64,000 nucleotides of DNA from Promicromonospora sp042731755 (GTDB taxonomy: Bacteria > Actinomycetota > Actinomycetes > Actinomycetales > Cellulomonadaceae). The notes beneath the pieces were generated by a model that was not told the origin of the DNA, searched no databases, and saw only the letters and a program-made list of their open reading frames with translations. Position numbers and translations under genes: made by a program. Location: positions 62,001-126,000 of the forward strand of contig NZ_JBHWLR010000013.1 of the NCBI RefSeq assembly GCF_042731755.1. The letters are read 5' to 3'. Positions 44,433 to 52,550 of the stretch are shown here, piece by piece (within the stretch, counting starts at the first letter, position 1; the number at the start of each line of letters is the position of its first letter).

Positions 44433-45896
44433 ATGGCTCACGACCAGGCCCAGGCGCGGAGCGCCGTCGACCGGTTCTTCAAGATCAGCGAACGCGGGTC
44501 GACGGTGTGGACGGAGGTCCGCGGCGGTCTCGTCACCTTCTTCACGATGAGCTACATCGTGGTGCTCAACCCCCTCATCCTCGGGAGCGTGCCCGACGGC
44601 ACCGGGCAGTTCCTCGGCGGCGGCACCACGGGCGGCGACCAGGCGGCGATCGCCGCCGCGACCGCCCTCGTCGCCGGCGTCATGTCGATCCTCATGGGCG
44701 TGGTCGCCAACTTCCCGCTGGCGCTCGCGGCGGGGCTCGGGCTGAACGCCGTCGTCGCGTTCTCCGTCGCGGCCCTGCCGGGCATGACCTGGGCCGACGC
44801 CATGGGCATCGTCGTGCTGGAAGGCATCGTCATCCTGATCCTGGTGGTCACCGGGTTCCGCGAGGCCGTGTTCAAGGCCGTGCCCCGCGAGCTCAAGATC
44901 GCGATCAGCGTGGGCATCGGTCTGTTCATCACCTTCATCGGCGTGTACGACGCCGGCTTCGTGCGCATCCCCGCCTCCCTGTCGACGCCCACGGAGCTGG
45001 GCATGGGTGGCTCGCTCGGCGCCTGGCCGCTGTTCGTCTTCGCGTTCGGTGTGCTCCTGGCCGCCGTGCTGATGGTGCGCAAGGTACGCGGTGGCATCCT
45101 CATCGCGATCGTCGCCTCCACGGTGCTCGCCGTCGTCATCGAGGCCGTCGGGCAGATCGGCAAGCGCACCGACGACAACCCGAGTGGCTGGTCGCTCAAC
45201 GTGCCCGCGCTCCCCGACTCGGTGGTCGCGCTGCCGGACTTCTCGCTGATCGGCCAGTTCTCGCTCTTCGGGTCGATCGAGAAGATCGGCCTGCTCGCCG
45301 TGGTCCTGCTGGTGTTCACGCTCCTCATCGCCGACTTCTTCGACACCATGGGCACGATGGTCGCCATCGGCGGCGAGGCGGGGCTGCTCGACGAGAAGGG
45401 CAACCCGCCCCGAACCAAGCAGATCCTGATCGTCGACTCGATCGCCGCCTCCGCGGGCGGCATGGGCTCGGTGTCGTCCAACACGGCGTACGTCGAGTCG
45501 GCGTCCGGCGTCGGCGACGGCGCCCGGACCGGCCTCGCCGCCATCACGACCGGCGTGGCGTTCCTGCTGACCACGTTCCTGTCGCCGCTCGTCGAGGTGG
45601 TGCCGCACGAGGCGGCCACGCCCGCGCTCGTGATCGTCGGCTTCCTCATGGTGGTCCAGGTGACCGGCATCGACTGGAAGAACCTCGAGGTCGCCATCCC
45701 CGCGTTCCTCACCATGGTGCTCATGCCGTTCGCCTACTCGATCACGGTGGGCATCGGGGCGGGCGTGATCTCGTTCGTGCTGCTGAAGCTGGCCGTCGGC
45801 AAGGTGCGCCAGATCCACCCGCTGCTGTGGGTCGCGGCGGCGCTGTTCCTCGTCTACTTCCTGATGGGCCCGATCCGCACTGCGGTAGGCATCTGA
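44433..45896 (+). CDS. NCS2-family purine permease (AzgA-like)
   Basis: 487 residues, about 13 hydrophobic helices. The NCS2/AzgA signature is present: VWTEVRGGLVTFFTMSYIVVLNPLI at the N-terminus, ALAAGLGLNAVVAFSV, and ADFFDTMGTMVAIGGEAGLL. AzgA-type members import adenine, guanine or hypoxanthine by proton symport. ATG at 44433 with GAAGGGG upstream. The gene ends 41 nt before the 71-bp palindrome with a T-run, its terminator. Confidence 0.92.
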   Translation: MAHDQAQARSAVDRFFKISERGSTVWTEVRGGLVTFFTMSYIVVLNPLILGSVPDGTGQFLGGGTTGGDQAAIAAATALVAGVMSILMGVVANFPLALAAGLGLNAVVAFSVAALPGMTWADAMGIVVLEGIVILILVVTGFREAVFKAVPRELKIAISVGIGLFITFIGVYDAGFVRIPASLSTPTELGMGGSLGAWPLFVFAFGVLLAAVLMVRKVRGGILIAIVASTVLAVVIEAVGQIGKRTDDNPSGWSLNVPALPDSVVALPDFSLIGQFSLFGSIEKIGLLAVVLLVFTLLIADFFDTMGTMVAIGGEAGLLDEKGNPPRTKQILIVDSIAASAGGMGSVSSNTAYVESASGVGDGARTGLAAITTGVAFLLTTFLSPLVEVVPHEAATPALVIVGFLMVVQVTGIDWKNLEVAIPAFLTMVLMPFAYSITVGIGAGVISFVLLKLAVGKVRQIHPLLWVAAALFLVYFLMGPIRTAVGI

Positions 45897-45937
45897 CACT
45901 GCGGTTGCGGGGCGCGCGGCTCTGTCGTCGCCCGGTG

Positions 45938-46012
45938 GTGCGCTTCTACCCAGTCATTGCGCCCGGAATCACGCTGATTCCGGGCCCAATGACTGGGGAG
46001 AAGCGCACTTTT
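45938..46012 (+). terminator. 71-bp palindrome with T-run, left copy
   Basis: A near-perfect stem from GTGCGCTTCTACCCAGTCA (45938) to its complement ending at 46008, followed by TTTT (46009-46012) on the plus strand. It therefore terminates the upstream purine permease gene. A copy 65/71 identical in the same direction lies at 47279-47349, on the far side of the next gene. Confidence 0.85.
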
Positions 46013-46054
46013 CGTTGGGGCGGGGTCGACGACGGCGGCCACCGTGCAGTCAGC

Positions 46055-46160
46055 GATCACTACAGGGTCGGTCGGATCGGCGGATACGTCAGGTCGGCGG
46101 AGATGGCGATCAGTGCAAGGTCGGCGGAGACCGCGGGCACGGAGATCACTGCAGGCGAGT
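46055..46160 (+). repeat. imperfect direct repeats upstream of the nuclease-like gene
   Basis: GATCAC/GTxCAGG units recur at 46055, 46108 and 46144, two of them followed by GGTCGGCGGAGA-like blocks (also at 46091). The spacing (53 and 36 nt) is irregular. They lie in the 235 nt between the left palindrome and the start codon at 46248 and may be regulator sites. Confidence 0.5.
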
Positions 46161-46247
46161 GCGACCACAGGGGGCAGCTTTCGGCGGTTGTGCACAGGCA
46201 GGCCAGGCGACGACGACCGCACGGCCCCCGGCTGCTGAGGTGGGTCC

Positions 46248-47267
46248 ATGCCCAAGACCTACGTGATCCCGCCGGACGCCGGGCCGCTGCTGCGGCGGCA
46301 GGCCGGCCTCCTGTCGACCGTCCAGTGCGAGGAGCTCGGCATCGGCCGAGAGGTTCGACGGCGCATGGTCGGGCAGCGTCGCTGGACCAGCCCCGCACGC
46401 GGTGTGTACGACACCGAACCTGTGCCGCTGAACAGCAGGATCAGGGACGACTGGTTCGAGCACGCCGCGCGCTGGCGTACCTGGTTCGCTCTTCTCGTGC
46501 ACGGCCCGGACGCCGTCGCCACCGGCTGCTGCGCGCTCGTGCTCCACGGGGTCTCGGGGCTGCCGCGCGACTTTCCGCTGGAGGTCGTGCGGGAGGACCG
46601 GTCGCCGCGACGGACCCGGCACGACGTCGTGGTCGTGGACTACCCGGCCTTTCCCACGGAGCCGGTCGGCGACCGGGCGGTCGCGCGGCTCGACCATGCC
46701 GCCGCGCAGGCACTCCCCAGGCTGTCGCGACCGAGCGCCCTCGCCGTGCTCGACGACCTCGCGCGGCGGCACGGCTTCACGCCGACCCGTCTCGCCGAGC
46801 TGCACGACCTGGTCCGACGGCGGCACGGCGCTGCCCCGCTCCACGAGCTGTTCGGGCTGGTCGACGCACGCTCGGAGTCACCGGCTGAGTCGGCCGCCCG
46901 GCTGTCGTGCCACGACAACGAGGTGCCGCCGGACGATCTCCAGGCGCGGATCGTGGTCGACGGCGCCGTCGTCGCGCGCGTCGACCTCGTCTGGCGACTG
47001 CCCGACGGGCGCTGGCTCGTCGTCGAGATCGACGGCGTCGGGCCGCACAGCACCACGCAGGCGCTGGTCCGGGACGCTCAGCGGCAGAACCAGCTGCTGG
47101 CCTCGGGTCAGGTGATCATGCTCCGGTTCAAGCCGGCGGACAACGACCTGCCGGGCGGCGTCGGCGCGAAGATCGCGAAGGTGCTCGCCGGTCACGGATG
47201 GCAGCCGGCCAGGTACGCGGCGTCGGGCGCCCTGATCAATCTGACCCCCGCGACGCTTGCTCGGTAG
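46248..47267 (+). CDS. nuclease-fold protein (AbiEi-antitoxin-like HTH plus Vsr/DUF559-like domain)
   Basis: 339 residues. An N-terminal winged-helix-like segment (about 12-90) reads LSTVQCEELGIGREVRRRMVGQ and RGVYDTEP, like AbiEi-type antitoxin domains. The C-terminal 110 residues resemble a Vsr/DUF559 endonuclease fold: DLVWRLPDGRWLVVEIDG, then H, RDAQRQNQLLASG and MLRFK. The acidic pair D..E.D is present, so activity is possible. ATG at 46248 with AGGTGG upstream. The gene is alone between two copies of a 71-bp palindrome. Function unknown; the family is common and under-studied in actinobacteria. Confidence 0.78.
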   Translation: MPKTYVIPPDAGPLLRRQAGLLSTVQCEELGIGREVRRRMVGQRRWTSPARGVYDTEPVPLNSRIRDDWFEHAARWRTWFALLVHGPDAVATGCCALVLHGVSGLPRDFPLEVVREDRSPRRTRHDVVVVDYPAFPTEPVGDRAVARLDHAAAQALPRLSRPSALAVLDDLARRHGFTPTRLAELHDLVRRRHGAAPLHELFGLVDARSESPAESAARLSCHDNEVPPDDLQARIVVDGAVVARVDLVWRLPDGRWLVVEIDGVGPHSTTQALVRDAQRQNQLLASGQVIMLRFKPADNDLPGGVGAKIAKVLAGHGWQPARYAASGALINLTPATLAR

Positions 47268-47274
47268 GGAGACG

Positions 47275-47349
47275 AAAAGTGCGCCTCTACCCAGTCATTG
47301 GGCCCGGAATCACGCTGATTTCGGGCCCAATGGCGGGGTAGAAGCGCAC
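47275..47349 (-). terminator. 71-bp palindrome with A-run, right copy
   Basis: Same palindrome as at 45938, 47279-47349, preceded by AAAA (47275-47278), which is TTTT when read on the minus strand. It therefore follows the MFS gene (minus) as its terminator, 60 nt past the stop. Core 65/71 identical to the left copy in direct orientation (62/71 inverted). Confidence 0.85.
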
Positions 47350-47410
47350 CTTGGGGTGGTGCCGGTGTCGCGGCCGGTGTCGGCACCGGCCACCGCATCC
47401 GCGGCGTCGG

Positions 47411-48718
47411 CTACGCCGCCAGGGCCTGCCGTTCCGGGGTCGGGTCCGCCAGGGGCGGGTAGTCGACCTGGAGGTACGGGCGCGGGATGCGGTGCTCGCG
47501 GGAGAGCCGCGCGCGGACCCGCACGTGCCACGTCCGGTACGCCCAGACGGTCGCGACCGCCGCGACCAGCAGCGTCGCCACGGCCCCGATGAGCACCGCG
47601 TACCGCGGGCCGAACGTCTCGCCGATCCAGCCGACCACGGGCGAGCCCAGCGGCGTGGTGCCGAGCAGCACCATCATGTAGATCGACATGACCCGACCAC
47701 GCATCTCGGGCGCCACCGAGAGCTGGATCGCCGCGTTGGCCGACGTCAGCATGGTGAGCGACGCGAAGCCGACGGGGATGCACATGAGCAGGTAGCCCAG
47801 GTAGGTCGGCATGACGGCCTGGATGCCCATGGAGATCGCGAAGGCGAACGCCGCGCCCAGCACGAGCCGCACGCGCGGCCGCTCCCGCCGGGCCGCCAGG
47901 AGCGCGCCCGCCAGCGAGCCGATGGCCAGCACGGATCCGAGGATCCCGTACTCGCCCGCGCCCCGCCCGAACTCGACGCGCGCCATCATGGCCGACGTGA
48001 GCTGGAAGTTCAGGCCGAACGTGGAGACCACGCCCATCACGACCATGATCACCACGATGTCGCTGCGCCCGCGGATGTAGGCGAGCCCCTCGCGGATCTG
48101 ACCTTTGGCGCGCGAGGCGGTGGGCTGCACCCGCAGGTCGCGCATCCGGGTCAGGGCCAGGATGACGGCGCCGAACGCGATGCCGTTGATGATGAACACC
48201 CAGCCGGTGCCGACGGCGGCGATGAGCAGGCCCGCCACACCGGGACCGATGAGGCGTGCGGCGTTGAAGTTCGTCGAGTTGAGCCCGACGGCGTTCGCGA
48301 GCCGCTTGGTCGGCACGAGTTCGGCGACGAAGGTCTGCCGCACGGGTCCGTCGATGGCGCTCACCACACCCAGCAGGGTGGCGAACACGTACACGTGCCA
48401 CAGCTCTGCCGCGCCGGACAGCACCAGCGCACCGAGCCCGAGGCCCAGTACGCCCATGCCGCCCTGCGTGAGCATCAGGAGCTTGCGGCGGTCGACGCGG
48501 TCGGCCAGCAGGCCGGCCCACGCGGACAGGAAGATGTGCGGGATGAACTGCAGCGCGGTGACGATGCCCACGGCGACGCCGGAGTTGTTGGTCAGGAGGG
48601 TCAGTACGACCCAGTCCTGCGCCACGCGCTGCATCCAGGTGCCGATGTTGGCGACGAGAGCGCTGGCGAACCAGAGACGATAGTTACGATATTTAAGGCT
48701 GGCGAAGGTTGCGCTCAT
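47411..48718 (-). CDS. MFS transporter (DHA3-type)
   Basis: 435 residues with 12 helices, opening FASLKYRNYRLWFASALVANIGTWMQ and ADRVDRRKLLML (motif A-like), as in DHA3 drug/macrolide-type exporters such as EntS/MefA relatives. The cytoplasmic C-terminus (about 405-435) is Pro/Arg-rich. Its ATG overlaps the MarR stop by 4 nt (ATGA), so both are one operon and the MarR protein likely regulates the exporter. Substrate unknown. Confidence 0.88.
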   Translation of the reverse strand: MSATFASLKYRNYRLWFASALVANIGTWMQRVAQDWVVLTLLTNNSGVAVGIVTALQFIPHIFLSAWAGLLADRVDRRKLLMLTQGGMGVLGLGLGALVLSGAAELWHVYVFATLLGVVSAIDGPVRQTFVAELVPTKRLANAVGLNSTNFNAARLIGPGVAGLLIAAVGTGWVFIINGIAFGAVILALTRMRDLRVQPTASRAKGQIREGLAYIRGRSDIVVIMVVMGVVSTFGLNFQLTSAMMARVEFGRGAGEYGILGSVLAIGSLAGALLAARRERPRVRLVLGAAFAFAISMGIQAVMPTYLGYLLMCIPVGFASLTMLTSANAAIQLSVAPEMRGRVMSIYMMVLLGTTPLGSPVVGWIGETFGPRYAVLIGAVATLLVAAVATVWAYRTWHVRVRARLSREHRIPRPYLQVDYPPLADPTPERQALAA

Positions 48719-49170
48719 CGAGCGGCGATCCGGATCAGGAGCTCGCTGGCTCCTGCAAGGATCTCTCTCTCCTCTACGGTCAGTGTGGACAGCTGTTTGG
48801 TGAGCCAGGCGTCGCGACGACGCCGGGTCTCGGCGACCTCGCGCTCGCCCGCCGCGGTGAGGCGGACGACAACCTGTCGCCTGTCGGTCGCGTGCTCGAC
48901 CTTCTCGACGAGGCCGAGCTCAGCCAGGGTGTTCACTGCTCGGGTCATCGACGGCGGCCGGACGCGCTCGTGCTCGGCAAGGGAGCCGGGGGACATCTCG
49001 CCGTGCTTGTGCAGCACCGTCAGGATCCCGAACTGCCCCTCAGGAAGGTCGGCCTCGCCGCGCTCGGCGCGCAGGCGACGGGACACTCGGGTGAGGGCGA
49101 CACGGAGGTCGCCCCCGACGGTCGCCGGGCTTCGGCTGGACCTGCGGGAGCTCGACGGCACCCACGACAT
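48715..49170 (-). CDS. MarR-family regulator
   Basis: 151 residues. Winged HTH (about 40-110): LPEGQFGILTVLHKHGEMSPGSLAEHERVRPPSMTRAVNTL, split around a wing DRRQVVVRLTAAG, flanked by dimerisation helices. A TTAGC-N3-GCTAA palindrome lies 10 nt upstream of the ATG at 49170, an autoregulatory operator candidate. A TAATGA -10-like hexamer overlaps it; the mRNA would be nearly leaderless. First gene of the operon with the MFS exporter. Confidence 0.92.
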   Translation of the reverse strand: MSWVPSSSRRSSRSPATVGGDLRVALTRVSRRLRAERGEADLPEGQFGILTVLHKHGEMSPGSLAEHERVRPPSMTRAVNTLAELGLVEKVEHATDRRQVVVRLTAAGEREVAETRRRRDAWLTKQLSTLTVEEREILAGASELLIRIAAR

Positions 49171-49179
49171 TCTAGATCA

Positions 49180-49192
49180 TTAGCCTTGCTAA
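49180..49192 (-). promoter_or_regulatory. MarR operator candidate
   Basis: TTAGC-CTT-GCTAA, a perfect 5+5 palindrome, 10 nt upstream of the marR-like start and overlapping the probable -10 element. Its position blocks RNA polymerase if bound. The sequence and layout are typical of MarR autoregulation. Confidence 0.7.
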
Positions 49193-49272
49193 CGGTACGT
49201 GGGTGCGGTCACACCACCGGCGTCCGACGGCGCCGCCTGGCGGCGGAAAGCACACGGCCCGGAGAACGACGA

Positions 49273-49302
49273 AGCGCCCGACCCCGGACGGGGGCGGGCG
49301 CT
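49273..49302 (-). terminator. hairpin after the MHYT gene
   Basis: AGCGCCCG (49273-49280) pairs with CGGGCGCT (49295-49302), with an inner CCCC/GGGG, 20-50 nt past the MHYT stop on the minus strand. It also ends the spacer to the divergent MarR promoter. No U-tract. Confidence 0.7.
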
Positions 49303-49324
49303 CCGAGGCCGGAACGGCCGAGGG

Positions 49325-50176
49325 TCAGCGCGCGCGGTTCGACTGCGCGAACTGTGCGACGCTCGGCTGGAGCTCCTGCTGCACGCTCTCGAACCGCTGC
49401 CCCTGCTCGCTGTGCGCCTTGAGCCGGTTCTCGAACTCGGCCTGCGTGCGCAGCTCGTCCTCGGTGGGCCACAGGCCGATCCCGAGGATGAGGAGGAACG
49501 TGACCACGCTGACCGCCATCACGAGCGGCACGAGCAGCTGCATCGTCGACGCGCCGGCGGGGACGGTGTCGACGGGGTTGACGACGGAGACGCCGGCCAT
49601 GCCCGTGTAGTGCATGCCGGTCACCGCGATCCCCATCACCAGGGTGGCCACGATGGTCGCGAGCATGCCGCGGATGTGGACGGTGCACCACAGCGCCGCG
49701 GTCGCCGCGACGATCGCGATGGCGACCGACGTGATGACGTAGACCGGGTTGTAGACGACCTGCGCGGACATCTCCATCGCTTCCATGCCCATGTAGTGCA
49801 TGGCCGCGACGCCCGAGCCGGCGAGCGCGCCGCCGACGAGCATCGCCGGCAGCTTGCGCTTGCCCAGCTCGGTGATGAACAGGCCGGCGCCGACCACGAC
49901 GATCGCGATCGCCGCGCTGAGGAGGGTCTCGGGGATGTTGTACCGGATGGTCACGCCCGAGGCGGAGAAACCGAGCATGGCGACGAAGTGCATCACCCAG
50001 ATCCCGGTACCGCCGAGGGCGATGGCGCCGAAGACGAGCCACGCCGCACGTGCGCCGCCCGAAGCCGCTCGGGCTCTGGACGTGCACGCAAGGCCCGTCG
50101 CTGCGCCGGTGCACGAGATCGCGTACGCCAGGATGGGCGTCACGATCCCGAAGGTGAAGTGGTCGATCACTGGCAT
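49325..50176 (-). CDS. MHYT-domain membrane sensor
   Basis: 283 residues, seven predicted membrane helices (about 6-240). The three MHYT-type metal motifs are WVMHFVAM, AAMHYMGM and GMHYTGM, proposed to bind copper and sense O2, CO or NO. Unlike most MHYT proteins there is no GGDEF, EAL, PAS or kinase domain attached; only a 40-residue soluble tail (FENRLKAHSEQGQRFESVQQ). How it signals is unclear. ATG at 50176. No partner gene adjacent. Confidence 0.9.
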   Translation of the reverse strand: MPVIDHFTFGIVTPILAYAISCTGAATGLACTSRARAASGGARAAWLVFGAIALGGTGIWVMHFVAMLGFSASGVTIRYNIPETLLSAAIAIVVVGAGLFITELGKRKLPAMLVGGALAGSGVAAMHYMGMEAMEMSAQVVYNPVYVITSVAIAIVAATAALWCTVHIRGMLATIVATLVMGIAVTGMHYTGMAGVSVVNPVDTVPAGASTMQLLVPLVMAVSVVTFLLILGIGLWPTEDELRTQAEFENRLKAHSEQGQRFESVQQELQPSVAQFAQSNRAR

Positions 50177-50295
50177 CTTGTTGAACAGCCCCTCAGAATG
50201 GTTCCCTCTGTTGCGGAAACGTTACAGAGTCCCTGTGTACCGGACAATAGGCAGAACTCCCCGTCGAAGGGGTATTGCGGACGTGATCAGGCTGG

Positions 50296-51405
50296 TCAGA
50301 AGCGTTCGACGAGATAGTCGATGCACGCGGTGAGCGCGGCGACGTCGTCGGGCTCGACGGCGGGGTACATGCCGACGCGGAGCTGGTTGCGCCCGAGCTT
50401 CCGGTAGGCGAACACGTCCTGGACGCCGTTGGCGCGTAGCTCGGAGAGTACCCGTCCGGCGTCGATCTCGTCGGTCAGGTCGATGGTGCCGACCACCGTG
50501 GACCGCTCCTCCGGGCGCCGCACGAACGGCGTCGCCCAGGGGCGGGCGTCGGCCCAGGAGTAGAGGGTCTCGGCCGACGTCGCGCACCGCTCCGCCGACC
50601 ACTTCAGGCCGCCCTGCTCCAGGAGCCACTCCACCTGGTCGGCCAGGAGCAGCAGCGTCGCGATGGCCGGCGTGTTCAGGGTCTGGTCCAGGCGCGAGTT
50701 CTGGATCGCGGTGGTGAGGGACAGGAACTCCGGCACCCAGCGGCCCGACGCCTCGATCCGCGCCGCGCGCTCGACGGCCGCGGGGGAGAGGACCGCCAGC
50801 CACAGGCCGCCGTCGGCCGCGAACACCTTCTGCGGGGCGAAGTAGTAGGCGTCGGTCTGGCGCAGGTCGACCGGCAGCGCGCCGGCCCCGGACGTCCCGT
50901 CGGTGAGCACGACGGCGCCGTCCGGCCCGGACGGGCGCAGCACCGGGGCCATGGCCCCGGTGGAGGTCTCGTTGTGCGGGGTGGCGTAGGTGTCGACGTC
51001 GTCGGCGGCCTGCAGGTAGGCGACCGTGCCCGGCTCCGCCTCGATCACCTGGGACGGCTCGAGGAAGGGCGCCCGCGACGTGGCGGTGGCGAACTTGGCG
51101 CCGAACTCGCCGAACGACGCGTGCTGCGCCTTGCGCTCCACGAGGCACAGCGTGGCGACGTCCCAGAAGGCGGTGGAGCCGCCGTTGCCGAGGGCGACCT
51201 CGTACCCGTCGGGCGCGCCGAGCAGCTCCGTGACACCCTCGCGAATGCGGCGGACCACGTCCTTGACGGGCGCCTGGCGGTGCGAGGTACCGAGCACGTG
51301 GGCGTTCGCCACGAGATGATCTACCTGTCCCGGGCGCACCTTGGAGGGGCCTGAGCCGAAACGGCCGTCGGTGGGCAGCAGGTGTGTCGGGATTGTCAGT
51401 GGCAC
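50296..51405 (-). CDS. serC: phosphoserine aminotransferase
   Basis: 369 residues, PLP fold type I. It converts 3-phosphohydroxypyruvate and glutamate to phosphoserine in serine synthesis. Family features: LPTDGRFGSGPSKVRPGQ at the N-terminus, GNGGSTAFWD in the phosphate-binding region, TSGAGALPVDL, and the PLP lysine in FAPQKVFAADGGLW (about 200-213). Length and N-terminus match actinobacterial SerC. ATG at 51405, divergent from the DtxR gene. A short CCCC/GGGG hairpin lies past its stop (about 50257-50270). Confidence 0.95.
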   Translation of the reverse strand: MPLTIPTHLLPTDGRFGSGPSKVRPGQVDHLVANAHVLGTSHRQAPVKDVVRRIREGVTELLGAPDGYEVALGNGGSTAFWDVATLCLVERKAQHASFGEFGAKFATATSRAPFLEPSQVIEAEPGTVAYLQAADDVDTYATPHNETSTGAMAPVLRPSGPDGAVVLTDGTSGAGALPVDLRQTDAYYFAPQKVFAADGGLWLAVLSPAAVERAARIEASGRWVPEFLSLTTAIQNSRLDQTLNTPAIATLLLLADQVEWLLEQGGLKWSAERCATSAETLYSWADARPWATPFVRRPEERSTVVGTIDLTDEIDAGRVLSELRANGVQDVFAYRKLGRNQLRVGMYPAVEPDDVAALTACIDYLVERF

Positions 51406-51487
51406 AGAACTAGACTAGAACCTGGGCCGACGCCCGGGGCGCCGAGCCCAGGGCGACTGGACGGCTGCGCGCATGACGGGAGCTGAC

Positions 51488-52204
51488 GTGACGGATCTGA
51501 TCGACACCACCGAGATGTACCTCAAGACGATCTACGAGCTCGACGAGGAGGGCATCACCCCTCTGCGCGCGCGCATCGCGGAGCGCCTGGGGCATTCCGG
51601 ACCGACGGTGTCGCAGACGGTCGCGCGCATGGAGCGCGACGGACTCGTGATCGTGACCGGGGACCGCCACCTGGAGCTCACCGAGCTCGGGCACGACAAG
51701 GCGATGCGCGTGATGCGCAAGCACCGCCTCGCGGAGCGCCTGCTGACCGACGTGATCAAGCTCGACTGGGAGCACGTGCACGTCGAGGCCTGCCGCTGGG
51801 AGCACGTGATGAGCGACCTCGTGGAGAAGCGCCTCGTCGGCCTGCTCGACCACCCCCACCACGACCCGTACGGCAACCCGATCCCCGGCCTGTCGGAGCT
51901 CGGCGAGGCCTACACGGACGTGCCGTTCCTGGCCGGGGTCATCTCGCTGCCCTCCGCGTTCGAGGCGGCGGCCAAGAAGGGCGTGAAGGGCGAGCCGCTC
52001 GCGGCGTCCCTCACCCGGATCGCGGAGCCGCTGCAGACGGACGTCGAGCTGCTGGCCCGCCTGTCCGACGCCGGCCTCGTGCCCGGCTCGCGGATCACGG
52101 CCGAGCTCAGCGACGGGACTTACACGGTGACCGTCGACGGCGCCGGGACGGCGCTGGAGCTCGGTGAGGACCTGGCGCGCCACCTCTTCGTCGCGACCGC
52201 CTGA
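51488..52204 (+). CDS. DtxR/IdeR-family metal-dependent repressor
   Basis: 238 residues: winged HTH (about 1-65, SGPTVSQTVARMERDGL), a dimerisation/metal domain (about 66-140) with HRLAERLLTDVI, EACRWEHVMSD and HPHHDPYGNPIPG holding the metal ligands, and an SH3-like C-terminal domain (about 155-235). Binds Fe2+ or Mn2+ and represses uptake genes. GTG at 51488 has GGGAG 5 nt upstream and matches the IdeR N-terminus (xDLIDTTEMYL); an ATG 15 nt upstream is less likely. Iron versus manganese cannot be told from the sequence alone. Confidence 0.93.
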   Translation: MTDLIDTTEMYLKTIYELDEEGITPLRARIAERLGHSGPTVSQTVARMERDGLVIVTGDRHLELTELGHDKAMRVMRKHRLAERLLTDVIKLDWEHVHVEACRWEHVMSDLVEKRLVGLLDHPHHDPYGNPIPGLSELGEAYTDVPFLAGVISLPSAFEAAAKKGVKGEPLAASLTRIAEPLQTDVELLARLSDAGLVPGSRITAELSDGTYTVTVDGAGTALELGEDLARHLFVATA

Positions 52205-52227
52205 ACCGCACCCGAGGGTGTCCCAAA

Positions 52228-52248
52228 CCTTCCGCTTTGTCGGAAAGG
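52228..52248 (+). terminator. hairpin after the DtxR gene
   Basis: CCTTCCG (52228-52234) pairs with CGGAAAGG (52241-52248; one mismatch), 24 nt past the stop codon. Modest stem, no U-tract. Confidence 0.5.
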
Positions 52249-52363
52249 TGAGGCCACGTTCCCGACACGCCATGACATTCGTTGCCGGAACGTGACATCG
52301 GGGGTGAGGTCGGGTACGTTCAGATCGCTCTCACGGAGTCTTTTTCGTGAGAGTCCTCGGACG

Positions 52364-52533
52364 GACGCCGAACTCTGTCACCGGCCGGGGCCCCAAGACG
52401 ACCGCATGACAGAGGCGGGGGACCCACCGTTGGGCGCCAGGGTGCGTCCTAGGGGTGAAGCCGGGTAATCCTTCGGGAATGCACGGCCGGGTGATTTCTC
52501 CCACCCGAACCCGACAGCTGACCTCGAAGGCGT
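52364..52533 (+). promoter_or_regulatory. cyclic di-AMP riboswitch (ydaO/yuaA class)
   Basis: The conserved blocks of the ydaO motif are all present in order: GCCGAACTCTGTCACCGG, GGGGGACCCA, TAGGGGTGAAGCCGGGTAAT, CCTTCGGGA, CCCACCCGAACCCGACAGCT and ACCTCGAAGGCG. It ends 17 nt before the GTG of an NlpC/P60 hydrolase gene, the classic actinobacterial target, where c-di-AMP binding switches expression off. A CTCTCACG...CGTGAGAG stem with five T residues in its loop (52328-52353) stands directly upstream. No long expression-platform hairpin is obvious, so control may be translational. Confidence 0.93.
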
Positions 52534-52550
52534 ACAAGGAGAGGTACTAC

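Noticed and set aside
46013..46247. Antitoxin gene in front of the nuclease-like gene
   Set aside because: Short frames there have no start with a ribosome site and no family pattern; the region shows direct repeats instead.
45938..47349. Insertion sequence with terminal repeats
   Set aside because: No transposase motif in the only gene, no target-site duplication at the outer ends, and the repeats match better in direct than inverted orientation.
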